Shown here: piece after piece, positions 7,438-13,525 of the stretch | Layout of the letters: each line of letters starts with the position of its first letter | Numbering within the stretch: the first letter of the stretch is position 1 | Program-made: the position numbers and the translations under genes | The notes under the pieces: model-generated | The model's database searches: none | The model's input: the letters and a program-made list of their open reading frames with translations, nothing else | Told to the model about the DNA's origin: nothing | Source of the DNA: SIG440 sp045578305 | GTDB taxonomy: Bacteria > Bacillota > Clostridia > Monoglobales > Monoglobaceae | Length of the DNA: 26,355 bases | Assembly: GCA_045578305.1 (NCBI GenBank) | Contig: JAZNKA010000055.1 | Coordinates: 1-26,355 of the forward strand | Direction of reading: 5' to 3'

Positions 7438-8994
7438 TTATCTGAAGATATAAATACACTTGCCCGGCCTTAAGATTTCGGCTTCATCGCCGCCGTTGGC
7501 AGAAAGTATCGCATCAACCGAGGTGCGGTATTTTTTTGCAATGCCCCAAAGAGTGTCGCCTTTTTGAACAAAATAAATCACAACAGATGCACATTTGGGC
7601 ACACAATCGTCCTCGCAGCAGGAAATATCCGACACAAGATTTGCACTGTATGGTGCAATTGCCTTTATACTTACCGAAACAATTGCCCGTATGCCAAACC
7701 CCTTGTCTCCGCTTATGGTGCACGCGATATGTTCTACTTCGGTGTGCGCATCACAGACGGTATCGGGAGTAAGACCGGCAAATTCAAAACACTTTTCAAA
7801 CGGCAGAACGTGCGAAAATCCCGAAACAGGCTGACTTGAATCGTCAGACAGATACAAAAAGTTTGCAGTTACGTATCCGCTTACCGTGACTGTATTTTGA
7901 GAAACAGACACACTTTCGACAGTGGTCGAGCCTGTGCATTCGCAAAGCTTTCGGATGCAGGGCAGATAGTCCGGGATGTTTACAGATTCGTTCAGGGAAA
8001 GCTGAGCGGTTTCGCGACCAAGCATCCTTTCGATTCGGCAGGGTGTTTTTTGCAGTTCAATGTTCTGGGTTTTCCCATAAGCATCTTCAATAACCCGGCA
8101 CTCAAGACTTTCGAAAGCACGGAGCCCCGCACAAATAACAACCTCGCAGCTTAAAACCCGTCTGTCTCCGTCGCTGTCAGGACAAACCTCGTACACGATA
8201 TCTTTGACAATATATTCGATTTCTCCGTTCATCCCCTCGCAAAGTCCGTCGATTTCAAGACTTTCCTGAAACGAGAGTGTATGCTCCATAGATTCGGGGG
8301 CGATTTTTTCGCCCTCTCCGCAATAAAGAGTGCAGACTTTAAGCTCGCCGCTTACCGCCGCCCTGCCGTCAAGAAGACGCAGCTCGGTGGGGGAAACTTT
8401 GGCTGAAACCTTAAGGATTTCACAGATTGAGGGACTTCCTGACGGAACCTCAAGACGTTCGCGTACAATTATTTCGCGCACGGTGTCAATCTTTGGGTTA
8501 TAGATTTCCATTGTGTTTGCAAAAATTTCGATTGGTTCGCCATCCTCAAGCCCGGTGGCAAGCTCTATTTCGCGCGAGGTCGAAATCCTTGCCAAAAGGC
8601 CGACCCGGCTTCTGAGATTAAGCTTGCGGCTGTTGACAAGATTATACTCGCAGGGGTCGATTTCGGCATCCACACACATATCCATTCCGGGTTTTATGCC
8701 CTTTATGTCAATTGTGTGATTAAATTCTTGATTGGCGCAGATTGACTTGACCGACCACTCTTCCGCTTCGTCAGGCAAGTACAAAATATTCAGGCGAACT
8801 GTTCCCTGAATATAGACTTTGTCATTCTGGATATTTTTTTGGTTTATCACAACGCTGCTGTCGACTTGAAGAACTTTTTGTATGTCGGGTTTAACATCCG
8901 GGACAATCACATCACCTTCGACCGTTGTCCGACAATACGGAGAACACATAACTTCAGAAAGCCGTATATTTTCTTTTTGAAGCTTTACAGACAT
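7438..8994 (-). CDS. sipL: SipL-like spore coat morphogenesis protein (DUF3794 repeats plus LysM)
   Basis: This 518-aa protein has tandem DUF3794 domains (with motifs such as VIVPDVKPDIQKVLQVDSSV near the N-terminus and repeats of the same fold later) and a C-terminal LysM domain at about 472-518 (FVQKGDTLWGIAKKY, ending PGKCIYIF). The architecture and length match Clostridioides difficile SipL, which binds SpoIVA through its LysM domain and is needed to encase the forespore in coat. It has no signal peptide, as expected for a mother-cell cytosolic protein. The ATG follows GAGGTAGG. Three small genes of unknown function lie directly upstream on the same strand and are probably co-expressed. 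Confidence 0.88.
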   Translation of the reverse strand: MSVKLQKENIRLSEVMCSPYCRTTVEGDVIVPDVKPDIQKVLQVDSSVVINQKNIQNDKVYIQGTVRLNILYLPDEAEEWSVKSICANQEFNHTIDIKGIKPGMDMCVDAEIDPCEYNLVNSRKLNLRSRVGLLARISTSREIELATGLEDGEPIEIFANTMEIYNPKIDTVREIIVRERLEVPSGSPSICEILKVSAKVSPTELRLLDGRAAVSGELKVCTLYCGEGEKIAPESMEHTLSFQESLEIDGLCEGMNGEIEYIVKDIVYEVCPDSDGDRRVLSCEVVICAGLRAFESLECRVIEDAYGKTQNIELQKTPCRIERMLGRETAQLSLNESVNIPDYLPCIRKLCECTGSTTVESVSVSQNTVTVSGYVTANFLYLSDDSSQPVSGFSHVLPFEKCFEFAGLTPDTVCDAHTEVEHIACTISGDKGFGIRAIVSVSIKAIAPYSANLVSDISCCEDDCVPKCASVVIYFVQKGDTLWGIAKKYRTSVDAILSANGGDEAEILRPGKCIYIFR

Positions 8995-9063
8995 ATTATC
9001 CTACCTCGTTTCACAATAATCTTGTTTTTGGTATATAATATGAACAACCTTTTTGCGATATTC

Positions 9064-9549
9064 CTAAAATTCAAACCCAGGTATATCAATATATTCCGAA
9101 ATAAGAACATATGAAAGGGCAAGAATCATCAAAAGATTGTCTTCGTCATCTTTTTCAACCAGCAAAAAAATGAGTGCCGCAAGAAGCAAGTCCTCAGCCG
9201 AGAAAAACCCAAACAGCTTTTTTTGTTTTGGGTCATAAATCGAAGTCGGCAAAAACCCTTTAAAAAAATTTGTCTGATTTTTTTGTGGCTTTTGACGAGG
9301 TTGTTCTGCGTTTTGCTGCTGCCTGCTTTGCGCAGTGGGATTCTGCGGTGCAGGATTGTGATGCTGGTTTTGTCTGTGAAGATTTTGCGAGGATTGATTG
9401 CGCATTGGTTGATGGCTTACATTGTTTGGATTTGCTGCAGCAAGGCGAAGCGGTGGATTCAGTCGGCTTAAATTATTGTTTTGGACGGGGATTTGTTTTA
9501 CGGTGTTTCCACTCGATTCGTTGCTAAAACGTCTGTAAATTTTAAACAC
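9064..9549 (-). CDS. Q/N/P-rich protein with hydrophobic C-terminal segments, unknown
   Basis: A 161-aa protein. Residues 20-95 are low-complexity and rich in Gln, Asn, Pro and His. The C-terminal third contains FSAEDLLLAALIFLLVE, an acidic turn (KDDEDN) and LLMILALSYVLIS, i.e. two short hydrophobic helices around an acidic hinge. It starts at GTG 9549 and overlaps the upstream gene by 8 bp, suggesting translational coupling. It lies upstream of sipL. I do not recognise a named family. A sporulation role is inferred only from position. Confidence 0.75.
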   Translation of the reverse strand: MFKIYRRFSNESSGNTVKQIPVQNNNLSRLNPPLRLAAANPNNVSHQPMRNQSSQNLHRQNQHHNPAPQNPTAQSRQQQNAEQPRQKPQKNQTNFFKGFLPTSIYDPKQKKLFGFFSAEDLLLAALIFLLVEKDDEDNLLMILALSYVLISEYIDIPGFEF

Positions 9550-9946
9550 CCCCCAACCCTGAATCTTTAAGAAGTTTAAGCATTTTTGTCATATTGAGGA
9601 TTTTTGCGGCGCTGTCAATTTTGTTTTGGCGGGTTTCACTCAGAAATGGTCGGAGCGCCTGCAAAAAGGCAGTGTTGCTGTCTCCTTTCAAACTCCCTGC
9701 CGAACCAAGAACATTTTTAAGCTTCATAATGGTTTCTATGTCCCCCATCCCTGACAGCATAACGCCAAGACCGTTGATGTCGGCGGAGGAGGGACTTGTA
9801 TTGGGGCTTTCGCTTGTTTCGCCAGTTTCCCCTTGCCCACTTGCCAGCATCCCCAAAATGTTTTGAATTTGATTTTCACCATCTTCGGAGGACAGCATTG
9901 CCTTTACCTGCTCGATTGCCTTGGAAAAGTCTGTTTCTTCTGCCAT
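9542..9946 (-). CDS. Conserved-looking small helical protein, unknown
   Basis: A 134-aa acidic cytosolic protein with a helical N-terminus (FSKAIEQVKAMLSSEDGENQI), a Ser/Gly/Thr/Pro-rich linker at about residues 50-70, and a helical C-terminal half ending in LQALRPFLSETRQNKIDSAAKILNMTKMLKLL. The C-terminal part (PFLSxxRQxKID) looks conserved and may be an interaction motif. The ATG follows GGAGGCGGC. It is the middle gene of a three-gene set: 25 bp after the upstream gene and overlapping the next by 8 bp. Function unknown. Confidence 0.75.
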   Translation of the reverse strand: MAEETDFSKAIEQVKAMLSSEDGENQIQNILGMLASGQGETGETSESPNTSPSSADINGLGVMLSGMGDIETIMKLKNVLGSAGSLKGDSNTAFLQALRPFLSETRQNKIDSAAKILNMTKMLKLLKDSGLGGV

Positions 9947-9971
9947 TTGCGCCGCCTCCTTTTTATATATA

Positions 9972-10232
9972 CTATTTATTTTTTACAATCTGTTCAAGCT
10001 TTGCCATAAGCTCGCGGTTTTGCATCAGGTTTTTGATCGCGTCGGGATTTTTTGCAAGCTCATTCTGGAAGTTTTCTACATTGATATTCCCAAGGCTTTT
10101 TGCTGCGCCCGAGCTTTTTATGATACCTTCGGCTTGCTTAAGCTGTTCTTCGCTCAGCCCCTGACTTATTTGCTTAAGGCCCTGCATCAGCATTTGTGAG
10201 TTCATTTTAGAAAGCATTTCCTGAATATTCAT
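9972..10232 (-). CDS. Small helical protein, first gene of the sipL-linked set, unknown
   Basis: An 86-aa protein with no signal peptide or membrane segment. Predicted helices dominate: repeated Q/K/E/M residues, MLSKMNSQMLMQGLKQISQGL, then NPDAIKNLMQNRELMAKLEQIV. The start follows AGAGAAG. The leader ahead of it contains an 8-bp inverted repeat (10269-10292). It probably opens the transcription unit that runs through the two next small genes towards sipL. No known family recognised. Confidence 0.7.
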   Translation of the reverse strand: MNIQEMLSKMNSQMLMQGLKQISQGLSEEQLKQAEGIIKSSGAAKSLGNINVENFQNELAKNPDAIKNLMQNRELMAKLEQIVKNK

Positions 10233-10268
10233 AGTATTTCTTCTCTTTCTGCCTGCAAATTTTTAAGC

Positions 10269-10292
10269 TTTTGCCCGCAGACCAGGGCAAAA
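10269..10292 (-). promoter_or_regulatory. Leader hairpin upstream of the sipL-linked genes
   Basis: The repeat TTTTGCCC / GGGCAAAA with an 8-nt loop lies 37 bp before the start of the first minus-strand gene. It is not followed by a T tract on either strand, so it does not look like a terminator. It could be an operator or an mRNA leader structure. Confidence 0.4.
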
Positions 10293-10337
10293 TATAGTCA
10301 TTCTACACTTAATATTATATGAACGCAAAACAAAATA

Positions 10338-10366
10338 GTGACAAATTTGTTTGAGTGTAGTATAAT
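10338..10366 (+). promoter_or_regulatory. Sigma-A promoter of the phosphoesterase gene
   Basis: GTGACA, 17 bp, TATAAT. Transcription would start near 10373, leaving a short leader that holds the ribosome binding site GGGAGGGG. Confidence 0.7.
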
Positions 10367-10390
10367 TTGAAAGAAACGGGAGGGGAAGAT

Positions 10391-10861
10391 ATGAAATCAA
10401 TTATTTTCAGCGATTCACACAAAAACTTTGCGCCTATGCAAAAAGCGATTGAGGCCGAGGGCGACATCAGTCACATTATTCACGCAGGTGATGTGCACAG
10501 CGATGTTGAGGATTTGGAAATTTTGTATCCAAGGCTCCCGATAGCTGCTGTAAAGGGGAACAATGACTGGTTTGTCCGCGATGTGCCCGAGGACCGCGTT
10601 TTTGAGCTTGGTGGGGTCAGAATTTTTTTGACGCATGGGCACAATTACGGGGTAAAATATTCTTTTGAAAAAATACTTTGGAAAGCCAAAGAGGTTTCGG
10701 CAAAAATTACAATTTTTGGTCATACGCACATACCGGTACACAAAGAAGTTGACGGTGTGGTGCTTTTTAATCCCGGAGCGGCAACAAAAGGCTATGGCAT
10801 ACTTGAAGTATCGGATGGCGAATTCAGCCTTTATTACAAAAAACTGTCGGATAGTCTTTAA
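10391..10861 (+). CDS. Metallophosphoesterase, YfcE/MJ0936 family
   Basis: A 156-aa calcineurin-like phosphodiesterase. The metal-site motifs appear in the usual order: SDSHKN (D-x-H) at the start, HAGDVHSD (GD-x-H), KGNNDW (GN-N-D), THGHNYG, and FGHTHIP (GHTH). The size is right for the compact YfcE group, which hydrolyses phosphodiesters such as bis-p-nitrophenyl phosphate in vitro. The physiological substrate is unknown. An in-frame ATG exists 24 bp upstream, but ATG 10391 follows GGGAGGGGAAG and starts the conserved MKSIIFSDSH strand. Confidence 0.92.
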   Translation: MKSIIFSDSHKNFAPMQKAIEAEGDISHIIHAGDVHSDVEDLEILYPRLPIAAVKGNNDWFVRDVPEDRVFELGGVRIFLTHGHNYGVKYSFEKILWKAKEVSAKITIFGHTHIPVHKEVDGVVLFNPGAATKGYGILEVSDGEFSLYYKKLSDSL

Positions 10862-10887
10862 ATATGCAAAATATTTTGAAAAAAGTA

Positions 10888-10916
10888 TTGACAAGCCACC
10901 GAAATTATGCTATTAT
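10888..10916 (+). promoter_or_regulatory. Promoter of the tRNA operon
   Basis: TTGACA, 17 bp, TATTAT, 37 bp ahead of the first tRNA. Close to consensus, as expected for a tRNA operon. Confidence 0.85.
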
Positions 10917-10926
10917 AGTTTTTGCT

Positions 10927-10942
10927 GGTCGCGAAAGTGACC
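10927..10942 (+). other. Leader hairpin with GNRA-type loop ahead of tRNA-Thr
   Basis: GGTCGC-GAAA-GTGACC forms a 6-bp stem (one G-U) closed by a GAAA tetraloop within a few bases of the predicted transcript start. It may be a stabilising or processing element of the tRNA precursor. Confidence 0.45.
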
Positions 10943-10953
10943 AAAAACTTTAA

Positions 10954-11029
10954 GCTGGTGTAGCTCAATTGGCAGAGCAGCTGATTTGTAATCAGCAGGT
11001 TGCGGGTTCGAGTCCCATCACCAGCTCCA
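10954..11029 (+). tRNA. tRNA-Thr (UGU)
   Basis: The cloverleaf is visible: acceptor GCTGGTG/CACCAGC, D-stem GCTC/GAGC, anticodon arm GCTGA-TTTGTAA-TCAGC with anticodon TGT, and T-loop TTCGAGT. The T-stem GCGGG/CCCAT has a C-A mismatch and a G-U pair. The 3' CCA is encoded. Confidence 0.95.
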
Positions 11030-11035
11030 ATCTTT

Positions 11036-11120
11036 GGGGGGGTTCCCGAGTGGCCAAAGGGGGCAGACTGTAAATCTGTTGCGTCTCGCTTCGATGGTTC
11101 GAATCCATCTCCCCCCACCA
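11036..11120 (+). tRNA. tRNA-Tyr (GUA)
   Basis: Acceptor of seven G paired with TCCCCCC, anticodon arm GCAGA-CTGTAAA-TCTGT with anticodon GTA, a long class II variable arm (TGCGTCTCGCTTC region), T-arm GATGG-TTCGAAT-CCATC, discriminator A and encoded CCA. It follows tRNA-Thr after 6 bp, so both come from one transcript. Confidence 0.95.
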
Positions 11121-11121
11121 C

Positions 11122-11153
11122 AAAAAAAGAACGCAATTTGCGTTCTTTTTTTT
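11122..11153 (+). terminator. Terminator of the tRNA operon
   Basis: AGAACGC / GCGTTCT hairpin with a 5-nt loop, flanked by A7 and T8, directly after the CCA of tRNA-Tyr. Confidence 0.92.
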
Positions 11154-11159
11154 GTGTTT

Positions 11160-11295
11160 GTGTCCGTAAGGACACAACATCATTACGAGCGATAGCGAGT
11201 ACATCATTTGACCATTTGTGGTCAACATTATTCCGCTTTAGCGGACACAAAATGATGTTACACCTTCGGTGTAAACGCTGTTGCACTTCGCGCAA
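11160..11295. repeat. Array of small palindromes separated by ACATCATT words
   Basis: The words ACATCATT (11177), ACATCATT (11201) and ACATTATT (11225) recur at exactly 24-bp spacing. Each gap is a different self-complementary sequence: TACGAGC-GATA-GCGAGTA, TTGACC-N6-GGTCAA, CCGC-TTTA-GCGG. The array is preceded by GTGTCC-GTAA-GGACAC and followed by AATGATGTT (inverse of AACATCATT), ACACC-TTC-GGTGT and TTGC-N7-GCAA. AACATCATT/AATGATGTT (11176-11184 / 11251-11259) form an outer inverted repeat. No ORF here looks real. It is probably a mobile or amplified intergenic repeat. Confidence 0.7.
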
Positions 11296-11326
11296 AGGCA
11301 TCCAACCCATTCGCCTTTTCCAAAAC

Positions 11327-11358
11327 AAAAAAATCCTGTCAAAAGACAGGATTTTTTT
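11327..11358. terminator. Strong bidirectional terminator
   Basis: ATCCTGTC-AAAA-GACAGGAT flanked by A and T runs on both sides. It lies 14 bp after the stop of the minus-strand gene at 11373 and would also stop plus-strand transcription leaving the tRNA operon. Confidence 0.9.
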
Positions 11359-11372
11359 GTTTTTATCTCTTT

Positions 11373-11675
11373 TTACGAAAGTTCTTCAAGACACGCTTTG
11401 ATTTTTGCAATCATAACATCAACAACAACCTCGTCTGCAATAAGGGGCGGTTTGATAAGCGCGCCGGGAGGGCAGTCTGCCTTGTAAAGCTGTGCGCTTA
11501 TGTCCACGCACTTTTCGTTGATAAGCTTTGTGAACTCAGCCGCTTTTTCAACCGAGCGGAAGTGAATAGCCGCCAGATGGCCAAGTCCGTCAGCCTTGTC
11601 GATAAGAGCAGGGAATTCTTTTGAAAGCTCGTCAATTCTCTGCTCTTTTAACGAGCGTTTGATGTTTTTAAGCAT
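11373..11675 (-). CDS. Stand-alone C-terminal domain resembling class III aminotransferases
   Basis: A 100-aa protein. The second half (FRSVEKAAEFTKLINEKCVDISAQLYKADCPPGALIKPPLIADEVVVDVMIAKIKACLEEL) resembles the C-terminal small domain of PLP-dependent class III aminotransferases, where a K/xPPL segment and closing helices end the protein. The large PLP domain with its lysine is absent. It has its own promoter, ribosome binding site (AAAGG 8 nt before ATG 11675) and terminator, so it looks like a maintained gene rather than decaying debris. An ATG 30 bp upstream is less well placed. Function unknown; the family link is by eye. Confidence 0.65.
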   Translation of the reverse strand: MLKNIKRSLKEQRIDELSKEFPALIDKADGLGHLAAIHFRSVEKAAEFTKLINEKCVDISAQLYKADCPPGALIKPPLIADEVVVDVMIAKIKACLEELS

Positions 11676-11762
11676 AACATTTTCCTTTCCGGCTTTTATC
11701 AGCATATAATTTTCTGTGGCTCATTTTTTGCAAAATATCGCAAAAACTACCCCCGCAGTTTT

Positions 11763-11791
11763 ATTATATCCCAAGCTTTTGGCAAAGACAA
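11763..11791 (-). promoter_or_regulatory. Sigma-A promoter of the 100-aa gene
   Basis: On the minus strand, TTGTCT (11786-11791), 17 bp, TATAAT (11763-11768). This leaves a leader of about 80 nt with a small TTTTTGC/GCAAAAA inverted repeat. Confidence 0.7.
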
Positions 11792-11848
11792 TGTGTTTTT
11801 TCCATATACTCCTGTCAAAAATCGTGTTTATTCGGTGCTCAAACTCCC

Positions 11849-12316
11849 TTACAGCAATTTTTCCATCCCTATTTTCTGCGGCACAAGCCCCATTTTTTCA
11901 TAAAACCCAAGCGCACTTTTGTTAAGCGCCCACACATTAAGTGTTACATTGTAGCATCCCTCGCGTTTGGCAAAATCAAGGACATATTCATAAAGACTTC
12001 TTCCTATGTGCTTGCCACGGATTTTTTCGTCAACGCAAAGGTCATCTATGTAAAGGGTCTTTATGTCGGTCAGAATGTTGTTTGCAATATGCTGCTGAAA
12101 AATGCAAAAAGCATACCCTGCGATTTTGCCGTTGTCTTCGGCAACAAAAATGGGCCTTTGGTCATCCCCGATAATTACCATAAGCTCGTCATCTGTGTAC
12201 TTTTTTGCGTTTGCTTTAAATATATCAGGTCTGCCGTTGTGGTGCACCTCAAGCACTTGCCTGAGCAGGTTGTTTATTCCGTCCAGGTCCTTTTTTTCTG
12301 CTCGTCTTATATTCAT
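11849..12316 (-). CDS. GNAT-family N-acetyltransferase
   Basis: A 155-aa acetyl-CoA-dependent acyltransferase. It begins MNIRRAEKKDLDGI, typical of GNAT strand 1, and has the acetyl-CoA loop region DDLCVDEKIRGKHIGRSLYEYV (R-x-K-x-I-G-x-x-L, motif A) and a final NVWALNKSALGFYEKMGL (motif B). The open frame extends upstream into araC, but the ATG at 12316 follows AAAAGGAG and starts the fold. It lies 23 bp after the araC gene and is probably co-transcribed with it. The substrate is unknown. Confidence 0.9.
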   Translation of the reverse strand: MNIRRAEKKDLDGINNLLRQVLEVHHNGRPDIFKANAKKYTDDELMVIIGDDQRPIFVAEDNGKIAGYAFCIFQQHIANNILTDIKTLYIDDLCVDEKIRGKHIGRSLYEYVLDFAKREGCYNVTLNVWALNKSALGFYEKMGLVPQKIGMEKLL

Positions 12317-12339
12317 ATCAATACTCCTTTTAAAAATTT

Positions 12340-13200
12340 TTATCGGCTTTTCATATTTTTTTCTATATCTGCCAAAACCTGTTGTTCTTTTTCCAAAAGC
12401 TTGCGGTACTGCGATGGACTCATTGCATAAAACCGCCTGAATGACTTGCAAAGATGTGCGGTGTCCCAAAGGCCAAGCTTTTCGGCAATTTCCGAGATTG
12501 TCAGTTTTGTCTGCTCAAGCAATGTTTTTACCGCTTCCATCCTGAGCCGCATCACATACCCCTGGGGCGTTTCGCCTGTTTTTTCTTTGAAAAACCTGAT
12601 AAAGTACCTGGGGTGCATATGGCAAAGCTCTGCCAAATGAGAGTTTTCAATCAGATTATTCAGATTTTCGCTGATATACAAAAACACAGGTGCAAGCTCG
12701 TCTATGCCGGAATCCACCATCACAGTTTCTTCCTTTTTTGACAGCCTGATATACTCTGCCAAAAGTCTCAAAAGACAAGCCTTTACCTCAAGCTTGTCAG
12801 CGAGCTTGTCGCTGCGGAATTTTTCGCTGCACTCCAAAAACAGGTGGGCTATCTTATCTTCGGCAGAGACTCTTACAAAATGCCTAAGACCAAGTGTTTC
12901 AAATATTTTGGCGTTAGGGTACAAATCGAAGTGCATCCAGTGCTTTTCCAGCACTTCGTCAGAGAAATTGTGATAACTGTGCTCTGCTCCTGCAGGGATA
13001 AAAAACCAGTCTCCTGCTTTTGCGGTATAGCTTTTTCCCTCTATTGTGATGTTGCAGCGACCCTTTGTTATATAGTAAAACTTATTTTGTTCAAAGCAAT
13101 TGTTTCGATGCTCCCAACGCATCGGTGGAATAAACGAGACAAAACCACCAAGCCGGACTACCGCATTCAGATTCGAAACAATATCCCAAAAATATTTCAT
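12340..13200 (-). CDS. AraC-family transcriptional regulator with cupin sensor domain
   Basis: A 286-aa regulator. The N-terminal half is a cupin-like ligand domain (FYYITKGRCNITIEGK, then AGDWFFIPAGAEHSY). The C-terminal 100 residues hold the two helix-turn-helix motifs of AraC/XylS proteins (HLAELCHMHPRYFIRFFKEKTGETP, and ISEIAEKLGLWDTAHLCKSFRRF followed by SPSQYRKL). It starts at ATG 13200 after GAGGGG. It is divergent from the glycoside-hydrolase-like gene and most likely controls it through the 21-bp-phased direct repeat at 13224-13256. Such regulators usually respond to a sugar. Confidence 0.92.
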   Translation of the reverse strand: MKYFWDIVSNLNAVVRLGGFVSFIPPMRWEHRNNCFEQNKFYYITKGRCNITIEGKSYTAKAGDWFFIPAGAEHSYHNFSDEVLEKHWMHFDLYPNAKIFETLGLRHFVRVSAEDKIAHLFLECSEKFRSDKLADKLEVKACLLRLLAEYIRLSKKEETVMVDSGIDELAPVFLYISENLNNLIENSHLAELCHMHPRYFIRFFKEKTGETPQGYVMRLRMEAVKTLLEQTKLTISEIAEKLGLWDTAHLCKSFRRFYAMSPSQYRKLLEKEQQVLADIEKNMKSR

Positions 13201-13223
13201 TTTTATCCCCTCGCTATCAAACC

Positions 13224-13256
13224 AAGTTACTTTTGTGCAAAATAAAGTGACTTTTA
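13224..13256. promoter_or_regulatory. Direct-repeat operator, probably for the AraC-family regulator
   Basis: AAGTTACTTTTG (13224) and AAGTGACTTTTA (13245) match at 10 of 12 positions and start exactly 21 bp apart, two helical turns. That is the usual arrangement for AraC half-sites. The downstream copy abuts the weak -35 region of the plus-strand promoter. Confidence 0.65.
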
Positions 13257-13259
13257 TAC

Positions 13260-13288
13260 CTATTTCTTTATTTTAGCACAATTATAAT
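13260..13288 (+). promoter_or_regulatory. Promoter with perfect -10 and poor -35
   Basis: TATAAT at 13283-13288. The position 17 bp upstream reads CTATTT instead of TTGACA. This suggests dependence on an activator, consistent with the adjoining direct repeat. Confidence 0.6.
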
Positions 13289-13329
13289 GAAGATGTCAAA
13301 CAAATTTAAATCTTTAAGGAGAGATTTTT

Positions 13330-13524
13330 ATGAGCATAAATATGGCATATACATATCCAAAAGAGCTTGAAAAGGCAAAAAAAGAAAAATGGCCCATTTT
13401 GATTCCTGTCGGAACAGATGATTGGTTTGCACAAGATGCAATCGAAATGTCGATTGAAAGCGGCAGAAAAAATGTTGAGCTTTCGGTAGAAGGTCATTTA
13501 AAAACAATACAAGGAGAAAAATAA
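13330..13524 (+). CDS. 64-codon ORF, apparent chimera with a creatininase-like start
   Basis: A well-initiated ORF (AAGGAGAG before ATG 13330) of 64 aa. Its first 30 residues, with AYTYPKELEKAKKEKWPILIPVGT, look like the start of a creatininase-family amidohydrolase, whose next residues should be a metal-binding E-Y/H-x-x-H. Instead the sequence changes to DDWFAQDAIEMSIESGRKN and then stops. The tail recalls the C-terminus of a Gfo/Idh/MocA-type oxidoreductase. It may be the scar of an internal deletion that fused two operon genes. Its end carries the AAGGAG used by the next gene, 1 bp away, so it may persist for translational coupling. No metal site or active site remains. Confidence 0.5.
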   Translation: MSINMAYTYPKELEKAKKEKWPILIPVGTDDWFAQDAIEMSIESGRKNVELSVEGHLKTIQGEK

Positions 13525-13525
13525 G

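Noticed and set aside
11160..11295. CRISPR array
   Set aside because: The constant unit is only 8 bp and the variable units are short palindromes, unlike 23-47-bp repeats with non-palindromic spacers; there are no cas genes in the window.
10858..11401. Open reading frames on both strands across the tRNA genes
   Set aside because: They run through two clear tRNA genes, a terminator and a palindrome array; their apparent peptides are tRNA shadow translations.
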